Source: CAVALG01 sp045576295 (lineage in GTDB: Bacteria; Bacillota; Clostridia; Oscillospirales; Acutalibacteraceae). From it: a DNA stretch of 9,167 bases. The notes below the pieces were generated by a model. That model ran no database searches, was not told the DNA's origin, and worked only from the letters and a program-made list of their open reading frames with translations. The translations under genes were made by a program, and so were the position numbers. Where the stretch lies: positions 1 to 9,167 of the forward strand of contig JAZNGF010000023.1 in assembly GCA_045576295.1 (NCBI GenBank), in the 5' to 3' direction. Shown one piece after another: positions 1 to 5,428 of the stretch; within the stretch, counting starts at the first letter, position 1, and each line of letters starts with the position of its first letter.

Positions 1-1
1 T

Positions 2-106
2 GATGAATTAAAACGTTACATAGATTACTACAACAACGAAAGAATTTCCTTAAAACTAAAAGGAATGAGTCCGGTACAATACCGAACTCATTCACAAGCA
101 ATTTAA
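2..106 (+). CDS. IS3-family transposase OrfB, C-terminal 34 residues (partial)
   Basis: The reading frame is open from the left edge and ends at TAA 104-106. The visible residues include YIDYYNNERISLKLKGMSPV followed by QYR. This is the hallmark C-terminus of IS3/IS150 integrases (rve domain tail, pattern YNxxR...L.G.SPxxYR), which lies just after the catalytic Glu of the DDE triad. The catalytic residues themselves are off-window. In the family this protein cuts and joins the element ends as an OrfAB fusion made by -1 frameshifting. Only the tail can be read here, so whether the transposase is active is unknown. Confidence 0.85.
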   Translation, partial: DELKRYIDYYNNERISLKLKGMSPVQYRTHSQAI

Positions 107-117
107 TATTTAATTCT

Positions 118-141
118 GTCTAAACTTTGGGGTTCACTTCA
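118..141 (+). repeat. IS3/IS150-type right terminal inverted repeat
   Basis: The 24 bases begin GTCTAAACTTTGGGG and end TTCA. Read on the other strand they start TGAAGTGAACCCC, the TG...(C)CCC...AGAC layout typical of IS150-group ends. The repeat begins 12 bases after the transposase stop, as expected. The outer boundary is placed by length analogy with IS150 ends; an internal CA at 135-136 is a less likely alternative boundary. Confidence 0.65.
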
Positions 142-180
142 CTTTATGCTACTCGGGTTTAATGTTTAAATGTAAATTAA

Positions 181-408
181 TTACTGAGTGTCTTCAATAT
201 ACTTAACGAAATCGCCAACGGTTTTAACCTTTTCAACGTCTTCGTCTGAAATTTCAATTCCGTATTCGTCTTCTATAGTCATAATAAGGTCAACAACATC
301 AAGGCTGTCGGCACCTAAATCTTCACCAATGTTAGAATCGAGAGATATTTCGCTTTCATCTATACCAAGCTGTTCGCTAAGTATTTCTTTTACCTTTTCT
401 TCAACCAT
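181..408 (-). CDS. acpP: Acyl carrier protein
   Basis: This is a 75-residue acyl carrier protein, the soluble scaffold that carries growing fatty acyl chains on a 4'-phosphopantetheine arm in type II fatty acid synthesis. The attachment motif GADSLD is present with Ser35 as the modified residue, and the protein is highly acidic with the usual helix pattern (helix II recognition surface DSLDVVDLIMTIEDEYGIEI). The length matches the family (75-80). The start is ATG 406-408 because AAGGGGG lies at 419-425, about 10 bases upstream; a longer reading from 456 has no ribosome site and adds residues foreign to the family. The gene has its own promoter (527-555) and stands alone: no fabD, fabG, fabF or rnc is beside it, unlike the common fab-acpP layout. 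Downstream lies only the IS end. Confidence 0.95.
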   Translation of the reverse strand: MVEEKVKEILSEQLGIDESEISLDSNIGEDLGADSLDVVDLIMTIEDEYGIEISDEDVEKVKTVGDFVKYIEDTQ

Positions 409-526
409 TTTACTTATGCCCCCTTGTATAATATAAACTGTTTTTTGTGGCCGCATTTTAATTAAAAAACGGCATTTTCGGGCGCCTTTTTCAGCCCATT
501 TTCAACCAAATTTTAGCGCCTATATA

Positions 527-555
527 ACTATAATATCAAGTTAACGGTTTGTCAA
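527..555 (-). promoter_or_regulatory. Strong sigma-A-type promoter of acpP
   Basis: On the minus strand, a perfect TTGACA (550-555) is followed after exactly 17 bases by TATAGT (527-532), a 5/6 match to the consensus -10 box. Transcription would start near 520 and give a leader of about 110 nt before acpP, which is long for a simple gene. The promoter sits just beyond the aroQ stop, so acpP can be expressed separately from the upstream operon, as fits its high demand. I saw no clear FapR- or FabT-like operator around it. Confidence 0.8.
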
Positions 556-575
556 GAGAAAAATGCATTTCAGGC

Positions 576-598
576 GGCGATAATTAAATATTATCGCC
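576..598 (-). terminator. Hairpin across the aroQ stop codon, possible weak terminator or 3' stabiliser
   Basis: A perfect 9-bp stem (576-584 with 590-598, GGCGATAAT/ATTATCGCC) has a 5-base loop and contains the aroQ stop codon at 584-586. A T-rich stretch on the transcript occurs only about a dozen bases after the stem, so this is not a canonical intrinsic terminator. It may attenuate read-through into acpP or protect the 3' end of the aroQ message. The structure is seen; the role is inferred. Confidence 0.3.
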
Positions 599-1027
599 CT
601 CAATATAACCCTTTAAATATTCAATTGCTTTTTTATAGCCCTCGAACCCAAGCCCTGCATAGGTTTTAATGCAGGCGCGCCCTGCAAACGAAATGCTTCT
701 GAAATCTTCGCGCGCCGATACATCGGATATATGTACTTCAACCGCGGGCAGTGCCACCGCCTTTAAAGCATCAAGTATGGCAACGCTTGTGTGGGTGTAG
801 GCGGCGGGGTTTATAACAATGCCACTTACCTTTTTGTAGGCTTCTTGTATTTTATCAACAATGTCGCCCTCGTGATTCGACTGAAAAATTTCGCATTCGG
901 CGCCCAAGTTTTCGGCCGCCTCCATTATAAAATCGCAAAGGTCTTTATAGGTGCTTTTCCCGTAAACATCGGGCTCGCGAATGCCTAACATATTAAGGTT
1001 CGGCCCGTTTATAACTAAAATTTTCAT
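584..1027 (-). CDS. aroQ: Type II 3-dehydroquinate dehydratase
   Basis: It converts 3-dehydroquinate to 3-dehydroshikimate, the third step of the shikimate pathway, in the cytosol, usually as a dodecamer. The 147 residues match the type II family. The N-terminal NGPNLNMLG (7-15) is followed by Arg17 and the catalytic Tyr22 in YG. QSNHEG (49-54), NPAAYTHTS (73-81, Asn73 binding the substrate), and EVHISD (97-102) with the catalytic His99 are all present, then Arg106. The start ATG has AAGGAT about 10 bases upstream at 1038-1043, touching the stop of the aminopeptidase gene; the gap is only 15 bp, so it is cotranscribed as the last gene of the three-gene operon. An aroQ-peptidase pairing is common in Firmicutes, where efp often follows; no efp is seen here. 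Confidence 0.95.
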   Translation of the reverse strand: MKILVINGPNLNMLGIREPDVYGKSTYKDLCDFIMEAAENLGAECEIFQSNHEGDIVDKIQEAYKKVSGIVINPAAYTHTSVAILDALKAVALPAVEVHISDVSAREDFRSISFAGRACIKTYAGLGFEGYKKAIEYLKGYIEGDNI

Positions 1028-1042
1028 TCTTTCACTTATCCT

Positions 1043-2110
1043 TTATAAAATGATTAATTCTTTAGGTGAATGGGTTAGGTTTTCACACCCTGTTTCGGTT
1101 ACTGCAACCATATCTTCGATTCTAACGCCGAATTCGCCCTCAAGATAAATTCCGGGTTCAACCGTTACAATGTTGCCAATTTCCAGTTTATCGTGCGAGC
1201 GCATGCTAAGGTATGGGCCTTCGTGAATTTCTATGCCAACGCCGTGCCCCAAAGAGTGCCCAAAGCACCCCTTGAATCCTGCTTCATCAATTAAGGTGCG
1301 GGCGGCGCGGTCGGCCGAATAGCAGTTGATTCCCGCTTTGATTTTGTTAATTCCGGCATTTTGCGCTTTAAGCACAGTTTCATAAACCAGCCTTTGCTTA
1401 TCGCTCACTTCGCCAACCGCCACGGTTCTTGTCATATCCGAGCGGTAGCCATCAACCTCGGCACCAAAGTCCATTGTTATAAAATCGCCCTTTTCAATGG
1501 GTTTATCGGTTGGAACGCCGTGCGGAAGCGAGGAATTTTTGCCCGAAACAACAATAAAATCAAACGAGACGGCATCGGCGCCCGATTTTCTCATAAAAAA
1601 TTCCATATCGAGCATAACCTCGCGCTCGGTTCGGCCTGCTTTTATGTTGTTAAGGATGTAACTAAAAGTGTCATCTGTTAGTTTTTGCGCCGCCTTTATG
1701 CGCTCAATTTCGGCGGCGGTTTTAACGCTTCGCATTGAAAGCAGAGTTTTATCAAACGTAGAATCGTTAGATATTTCGGCGCCAAGCTTTTGGGAAAGCG
1801 AGTTAAAACGGTTAACACTTGTAACCGAGGTTTCAATGAACACTGTTTTAATATCGTGCTTTTTAAGGGTGGCCGCAAGCTGAGTTTCAAGGTTATCGGC
1901 CAAGGTTACTTTAAGCCCTTTAACCACTGCGCAGGCCTTTTCGTAATACCTGAAATCTATAAAAAAGTATGCGGCAGAACGGGTTAACAGAACCGTTCCT
2001 GCGCTTGAATGCATATTTGTTAAATAAAGGCGGTTTGGGCCGCTTTCAACAATTGCCGCTTCGCCCTGCTTTAGCGTTGAGCAGAGTTTTTCAATTCTTT
2101 CGGTGTTCAT
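1043..2110 (-). CDS. M24-family Xaa-Pro aminopeptidase (creatinase/prolidase fold)
   Basis: A cytosolic metallopeptidase that removes an N-terminal residue preceding proline, or splits Xaa-Pro dipeptides. Residues 1-125 form the creatinase-type N-terminal domain and about 133-350 the pita-bread catalytic domain. All five dinuclear metal ligands are present: Asp214 (MDFG), Asp225 (SDMTRT), His289 (GHGVG), Glu318 (VEPG) and Glu332 (IED). His197 (PHG) and His296 (IHE) fit the usual proton-shuttle histidines. At 355 residues it is the short Firmicutes form (pepP/pepQ/ypdF-like); dipeptidase and aminopeptidase activities cannot be separated by sequence, so no symbol is given. The start ATG has a near-perfect TAGGAGG six bases upstream. 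The gap to the membrane-protein gene is 21 bp, so it is the middle gene of the operon. Confidence 0.93.
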   Translation of the reverse strand: MNTERIEKLCSTLKQGEAAIVESGPNRLYLTNMHSSAGTVLLTRSAAYFFIDFRYYEKACAVVKGLKVTLADNLETQLAATLKKHDIKTVFIETSVTSVNRFNSLSQKLGAEISNDSTFDKTLLSMRSVKTAAEIERIKAAQKLTDDTFSYILNNIKAGRTEREVMLDMEFFMRKSGADAVSFDFIVVSGKNSSLPHGVPTDKPIEKGDFITMDFGAEVDGYRSDMTRTVAVGEVSDKQRLVYETVLKAQNAGINKIKAGINCYSADRAARTLIDEAGFKGCFGHSLGHGVGIEIHEGPYLSMRSHDKLEIGNIVTVEPGIYLEGEFGVRIEDMVAVTETGCENLTHSPKELIIL

Positions 2111-2131
2111 ACTTTACCTCCTAAAACTAAC

Positions 2132-2656
2132 TTAAAGATACCGCGAGATGTTCGGCCGTATTCGCGAAAAATAAACTGCCGCAACCCCGCGAAGGCCGTG
2201 ATCGTAAAATAAGAAAACAATGTTACCAAGCCCCAAAAGCCCTAAAAGCATAATTTGTGTGAAGCCTTCGGTTTCGGCAATACTCACCCCGAAAACTGCG
2301 GTTAAAACAAAATATGCCGCCACTACTGCCGCGTTAAAACAAATGATTTTAACGGGGTAGGCAAAAACGGGGCGCAGGTGCTTTTCTATAATCCCCTTTA
2401 AAATAGGGTAGTAGCCAAAAAAGAAAATGAATAAAATTTTGGCTTCGGTTTCGGCAGAAACAAAACTTATAACTGATGCCACCGCATAAGATAAAAATGC
2501 CCAGCGAGCACCATATTCTAAAAGCAGAACAACCGCAAAGATGCCGGCCAGCGCCGGCACCGCATAGGTGAAATAAGGGAAGTATGACAAAAGCATAACC
2601 GTGCACGAAAGGGCGGTTATAACACCGCAAATTGCGGGCTTTTTAGCCTTTTTCAT
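2132..2656 (-). CDS. Six-segment membrane protein, ECF S-component-like, function unknown
   Basis: A 174-residue integral membrane protein with a Lys-rich start (MKKAKK) and about six hydrophobic segments (near 8-26, 30-48, 50-68, 72-90, 104-122, 133-151). There is no signal-peptide cleavage pattern. Size, topology and the opening CGVITALS...ML resemble substrate-binding S components of energy-coupling-factor vitamin transporters and related unnamed Clostridia proteins. The loop FFGYYPILKGIIEK (79-92) looks like a conserved core. Binding residues of known S components (BioY, RibU, ThiT) are not recognisable, so no substrate can be given. AGGGGG at about 2664-2669 supports the start. It is the first gene of the operon with the M24 peptidase and aroQ. 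A simple non-transport membrane protein remains possible. Confidence 0.6.
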   Translation of the reverse strand: MKKAKKPAICGVITALSCTVMLLSYFPYFTYAVPALAGIFAVVLLLEYGARWAFLSYAVASVISFVSAETEAKILFIFFFGYYPILKGIIEKHLRPVFAYPVKIICFNAAVVAAYFVLTAVFGVSIAETEGFTQIMLLGLLGLGNIVFLFYDHGLRGVAAVYFSRIRPNISRYL

Positions 2657-2730
2657 TCGGTTTCCCCCTTTTGTTTTGTTGATTTATGGTGTGCCACGTA
2701 AACACCGTAACTGTTGTAATGCCGCTGATT

Positions 2731-2790
2731 AAACGCCGCGATGAGGCTACACCTCATCCGCCGGCTTGCGCCGCCACCTTCCCCAAGGGG
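2731..2790 (+). repeat. GC-rich interspersed repeat unit in the 2657-2882 spacer
   Basis: The spacer contains three successive small hairpins: GATGAGG/CCTCATC (2740-2746 with 2752-2758), CGGC/GCCG (2762-2765 with 2770-2773) and CCCC/GGGG (2781-2784 with 2787-2790). The first 47 bases (2731-2777) recur, with one base gained and one lost plus a few substitutions, at 9121-9167 in the same orientation, beginning AAACGCCGC and sharing CTACACCTCATCCG. Such CCTCATCCG...GCCACCTTCCCC units are familiar as interspersed repeats in Clostridia genomes (from memory, not searched). The rest of the spacer shows no gene and no convincing promoter or terminator. Confidence 0.7.
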
Positions 2791-2882
2791 TTAAAAGCTT
2801 TGGTTATTAAGTCTATTTGCAAAATTTATGCAAGCGAGCAAAGGTTGACACTGCGGCGAACACGCAGGTTTTGATTAAATCA

Positions 2883-3494
2883 TTAACAACACGAAATGCA
2901 GTCGCCGCCCATACATTCGCAGCAGCAATCGGCGCAGATAAGCGCCTGGCACACATCACACGGGCTGCATCCGCCGCCGCGGTAGGGCGTGCTGTCGCCA
3001 TAATATCCGCCAAAGCCGCCGTTGCGGCGATTTTTAAGGTTATTAAGCGCCTCGGCGTATTCGCGGTTCGATGGGTCTAACCTGCAGGCGTTTGAATAGG
3101 AAGAATACGCCTCGTCGAACCAGCCCTTGCGGTCGAGCAAGAGGCCATTTAAATAATACCATTCGGCATTTCTCGAATTAAGCGGAACACCGTCGAGTAT
3201 AACTCGGGCATCATCAAGGCGGTTTGAAGAAATCAGCCGCCTTACATCGGCAAAGTTTGATGATGAGTTGCCGCCGTAGCCTGAACCGCTTCTGCCGCCG
3301 GCTCTTCGGCGCTCATCCATAATTGTATCATACGCCTCATTTATTTCTTTCATCTTTTCAGCGGCAATGTCCGATAATGGGTTGTCGGCATAGCTGTCGG
3401 GGTGGTATTTGCGTGCCGCCGCTTTATAAGCCTCTTTAACCTGTTCGTCGGTTGCGTTTCGGCTTATTCCAAGTGTAACATACGGGTCGTTCAT
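2883..3494 (-). CDS. J-domain protein with TPR-like middle and Cys-rich tail
   Basis: A 203-residue Hsp70 co-chaperone-like protein. Residues 3-62 are a J domain with the essential HPD motif (31-33) and the following helix KMKEINEAYDTIMDERR. A Gly/Ser linker (65-80) leads to an alpha-helical, TPR-like stretch (81-155, with YYLNGLLLDRKGWFDEAYSS and the typical ...A..LDPSN). A Gly/Tyr-rich spacer follows, then a tail (176-203) with 11 cysteines in 28 residues ending CC. The zinc-finger and substrate domains of true DnaJ are absent, so this is a class C type J protein; the tail may bind metal or a cofactor. The start overlaps the stop of the DUF5685 gene by four bases (ATGA), which implies translational coupling; AAGGAG lies 10 bases upstream at 3505-3510. 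No terminator follows it. Confidence 0.88.
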   Translation of the reverse strand: MNDPYVTLGISRNATDEQVKEAYKAAARKYHPDSYADNPLSDIAAEKMKEINEAYDTIMDERRRAGGRSGSGYGGNSSSNFADVRRLISSNRLDDARVILDGVPLNSRNAEWYYLNGLLLDRKGWFDEAYSSYSNACRLDPSNREYAEALNNLKNRRNGGFGGYYGDSTPYRGGGCSPCDVCQALICADCCCECMGGDCISCC

Positions 3495-4387
3495 ATTTCT
3501 ATAACTCCTTGTTTTTTGTTGCGCCGGGGCTTTTCTGAAAATGCTGTGTTGCGGCTGTTGTGAAGCCCCAAATACAGAATGTTTTCAAGCAGTGTTTTAT
3601 AACTTTTTACCCCCAAAAGTTCAAACGCCTTTTGGCATTCAACCTCGCACACGCGAAGGTTGGGTGTTAAAAATTCGCAGGCTTTACTTTTGTTTGGGGT
3701 TTCGCCCAACTGTGATAGCCTTTCTTTTAAAGGGTTAAAGCTCCCCTTTTTTATATCTTCTTCAATATCTTCCCCTGCATCAAGCAGGTATATCCATTTA
3801 CCAAGGCAGTAGCCAAGGCGGTAAAGAATGCGTTTTTTTGATTCTTCCTTAGCGGTTAGGCTGAAAATTTCACCAAGCGACACAGCCGAAGGTTCTGCCG
3901 CGCGGTCGATACTGCCGCACTGCTCGCTTTGAACCTCTGCCTGGCCGTTTTTATATTTTAAAATAATTTCTTCAAGCTGGGGGAAATCTTTATATGCGCG
4001 GCGAGCGCTTCTTTTTAAAAGCGGGTGGATAAGCCTTCGCGCAAGTGATTTGAAAAAGCCTTCATCGGCAATGTCGTCGCAAACTTTATATTCGCAAAGC
4101 GCCATTGTAACGGCGGCGGCAAACGCAATTTCGCTGTGCCTTTCGCTGCAATAATGGCAAGATTTAAGCGGGTTGCAAACGCAACGCTTTTTTTCATATT
4201 TTGGGGTTTCGCCATTGGCCGCCATAAGCATTAGGGCTAAAAAGGTGAAATCATAGCTTAAAAACATTCGGCGAACCGCGCCGTAACGCCTGCCTATATC
4301 GCGGCAGAGCGAACAGTAAACCGCTTTATAGGTTTCGTATTCCCTGAAGGTTAATTCGGGTTTGAACGCCTTAACATAGCCTAACAC
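3491..4387 (-). CDS. DUF5685 family protein with isoprenoid-synthase-like Asp motifs
   Basis: A 298-residue, mostly alpha-helical protein. I recognise the N-terminus (GYVKAFKPELTFREYETYKA, then YCSLCRDIG) as DUF5685, a family of unknown function. Six cysteines form two groups: C25-x2-C28 and C69, C71, C77, C80, a possible metal site. A DDxxD motif (D104, D105, D108) and a DxxxD motif (D203, D207 in DAGED, followed by KKG) are separated by about 100 residues, as in all-alpha isoprenoid synthases of the phytoene/squalene type. That likeness is my inference and activity is unproven. There is no signal peptide. The start is GTG 4385-4387: a TAG stop sits directly before it in frame, and AAGGGG lies 8 bases upstream (4396-4401). 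It is first in a two-gene operon with the J-domain gene, driven by the promoter at 4410-4438. Confidence 0.85.
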   Translation of the reverse strand: MLGYVKAFKPELTFREYETYKAVYCSLCRDIGRRYGAVRRMFLSYDFTFLALMLMAANGETPKYEKKRCVCNPLKSCHYCSERHSEIAFAAAVTMALCEYKVCDDIADEGFFKSLARRLIHPLLKRSARRAYKDFPQLEEIILKYKNGQAEVQSEQCGSIDRAAEPSAVSLGEIFSLTAKEESKKRILYRLGYCLGKWIYLLDAGEDIEEDIKKGSFNPLKERLSQLGETPNKSKACEFLTPNLRVCEVECQKAFELLGVKSYKTLLENILYLGLHNSRNTAFSEKPRRNKKQGVIEI

Positions 4388-4409
4388 CTATCTCACCCCT
4401 TAACTTTAT

Positions 4410-4438
4410 ATTATACGTTTTGGCGGTTATTTAGTTAA
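4410..4438 (-). promoter_or_regulatory. Promoter of the DUF5685/J-domain operon
   Basis: On the minus strand, TTAACT (4433-4438, 4/6 to the -35 consensus) is followed after 17 bases by a perfect TATAAT (4410-4415). The expected start near 4403 gives a leader of only about 15 nt, just enough for the AAGGGG ribosome site. The -35 box overlaps the stop codon of the EamA gene, and no terminator separates the two operons, so read-through from mrp-eamA could add to expression. Confidence 0.6.
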
Positions 4439-5402
4439 TATTGTGTGAATTTTCGGCGCCGTTTTTAACGGGCGCGCACCTGTTAACACCATAAACGCCG
4501 ATTATGATTGCCGCACAGCACAAAAGCTGGTAAATATCAACCTTTTCGTGAAGCAAGATTATCCCCGCAAGAACCGAGCAAACGGGAATTATCCCCGAAA
4601 ATGCCGCCGCGCGAACCGCGCCAAGGGCGGCGGTTGAATAGTTATAGCAAAGGAACGCCACAACCGATGAAATCACCGCCAAGTAAAGCATGGGCAATGT
4701 GAAGGATGTGTTGGTTAGGCAGTTTTTAAGTTCGGAAAAATAGCCGCCCCTTAAAACGCAAAGGCATAAAAGGTTAAAGCCGGCAGTTCCCACTGCGAAC
4801 ATTATGTAGGTGCGCTCGGGTGCTGAAAATTCCTTTGCGCCAAAGCTGCTTAATATGTTAAAGCCTGCCGCGCAAAGAACCGCGGCAAAAAGCGCCGCTG
4901 CGCCAATATAAGAAAACTTGCTCTCGCCCGAGCCCGAAATTATGCTAACTATTATGGCGCCCGCAACCGAAACCGCCGCAAAAACCGCCTGCTTAAAGGT
5001 TGGTTTATTTTTTAAAACTAAGGTTTCGATAACTATAACCGCAACGGGGACCAGCGAAATTATAACCCCCGATATGGCCGACGACACCATTTTTATTCCA
5101 TAGGTTTCGAAAATGAAATATAACAGCGGCTGGCAAAGCCCCATTAAAATAACGGGCAAAATCGCCTTGCCGCGAAGCTTTATTTTAACAAGCCCAAAAA
5201 GCCACAAAAGGTTTAACGCGGCAAAGGCCACCGTGAAGCGAACCGCAACCAAAACCAAGGGCGACGCGCCCGTGTCGAGCGCAACAGATGTGAACAAAAA
5301 GCTAAAGCCGAATATTACATTGGCGGCGGTTGCGAAAATCACGCCGATCACAGCGCGCTTATTAAACCCCTTTTTGGGTGAATCTACATTTGCAGTGTTC
5401 AT
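4431..5402 (-). CDS. EamA/DMT-superfamily transporter (10 membrane segments)
   Basis: A 323-residue inner-membrane exporter of the drug/metabolite transporter superfamily. Two EamA repeats are seen, about 18-152 and 164-305, each with five hydrophobic segments. Family signatures are visible: PLVLVAVRF (48-56), YGIKMVSSAISGVIISLVPV at the end of repeat 1, and in repeat 2 NYSTAALGAVRAAAFSGIIP followed by LHEK. Members move amino acids, nucleobases or other small metabolites outward; the substrate cannot be read from sequence. The start ATG has AAGGAG at 5408-5413, about 5 bases upstream. It lies 26 bp after mrp, in the same direction, so they are probably cotranscribed, although a functional link is not obvious. 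Confidence 0.9.
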   Translation of the reverse strand: MNTANVDSPKKGFNKRAVIGVIFATAANVIFGFSFLFTSVALDTGASPLVLVAVRFTVAFAALNLLWLFGLVKIKLRGKAILPVILMGLCQPLLYFIFETYGIKMVSSAISGVIISLVPVAVIVIETLVLKNKPTFKQAVFAAVSVAGAIIVSIISGSGESKFSYIGAAALFAAVLCAAGFNILSSFGAKEFSAPERTYIMFAVGTAGFNLLCLCVLRGGYFSELKNCLTNTSFTLPMLYLAVISSVVAFLCYNYSTAALGAVRAAAFSGIIPVCSVLAGIILLHEKVDIYQLLCCAAIIIGVYGVNRCAPVKNGAENSHNIN

Positions 5403-5428
5403 AAAAACTCCTTAAAATGTTGAGCTTT

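Larger units (their letters stand above)
1..141 (+). mobile_element. Right end of an IS3-family (IS150-type) insertion sequence
   Basis: Two things are seen: the C-terminal end of an IS3-type transposase reading rightward into a stop at 104-106, and a terminal-repeat-like sequence at 118-141 that ends the element. The left end, orfA and most of orfB lie outside the window, so neither the target duplication nor the integrity of the element can be judged. The element stops about 40 bp downstream of acpP, and the two are transcribed toward each other. The base composition is more A/T-rich than in the genes further right. Confidence 0.8.

Noticed and set aside
409..456. Longer acpP reading frame starting at 456 (16 extra residues)
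   Set aside because: No ribosome site precedes it, the extra residues are unlike any acyl carrier protein, and AAGGGGG sits correctly before the ATG at 408.
2731..2790. Hairpin-rich repeat as a CRISPR array or structured RNA gene
   Set aside because: There is a single unit per site with no regular spacers, and a near copy elsewhere points to an interspersed repeat.
2845..2850. TTGACA on the plus strand in the 2657-2882 spacer
   Set aside because: No -10 box lies 16-18 bases downstream and there is no rightward gene for it to serve.
2851..2867. CTGCG/CGCAG hairpin as terminator of the J-domain gene
   Set aside because: It has a 5-bp stem and no T-run on the minus strand; the mild T-rich stretch is on the wrong side.
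2686..3080. Plus-strand open frames in the spacer and opposite the J-domain gene
   Set aside because: One runs through the hairpin repeat and the other opposite conserved J-protein codons; the Ala/Arg-rich translations reflect base composition.
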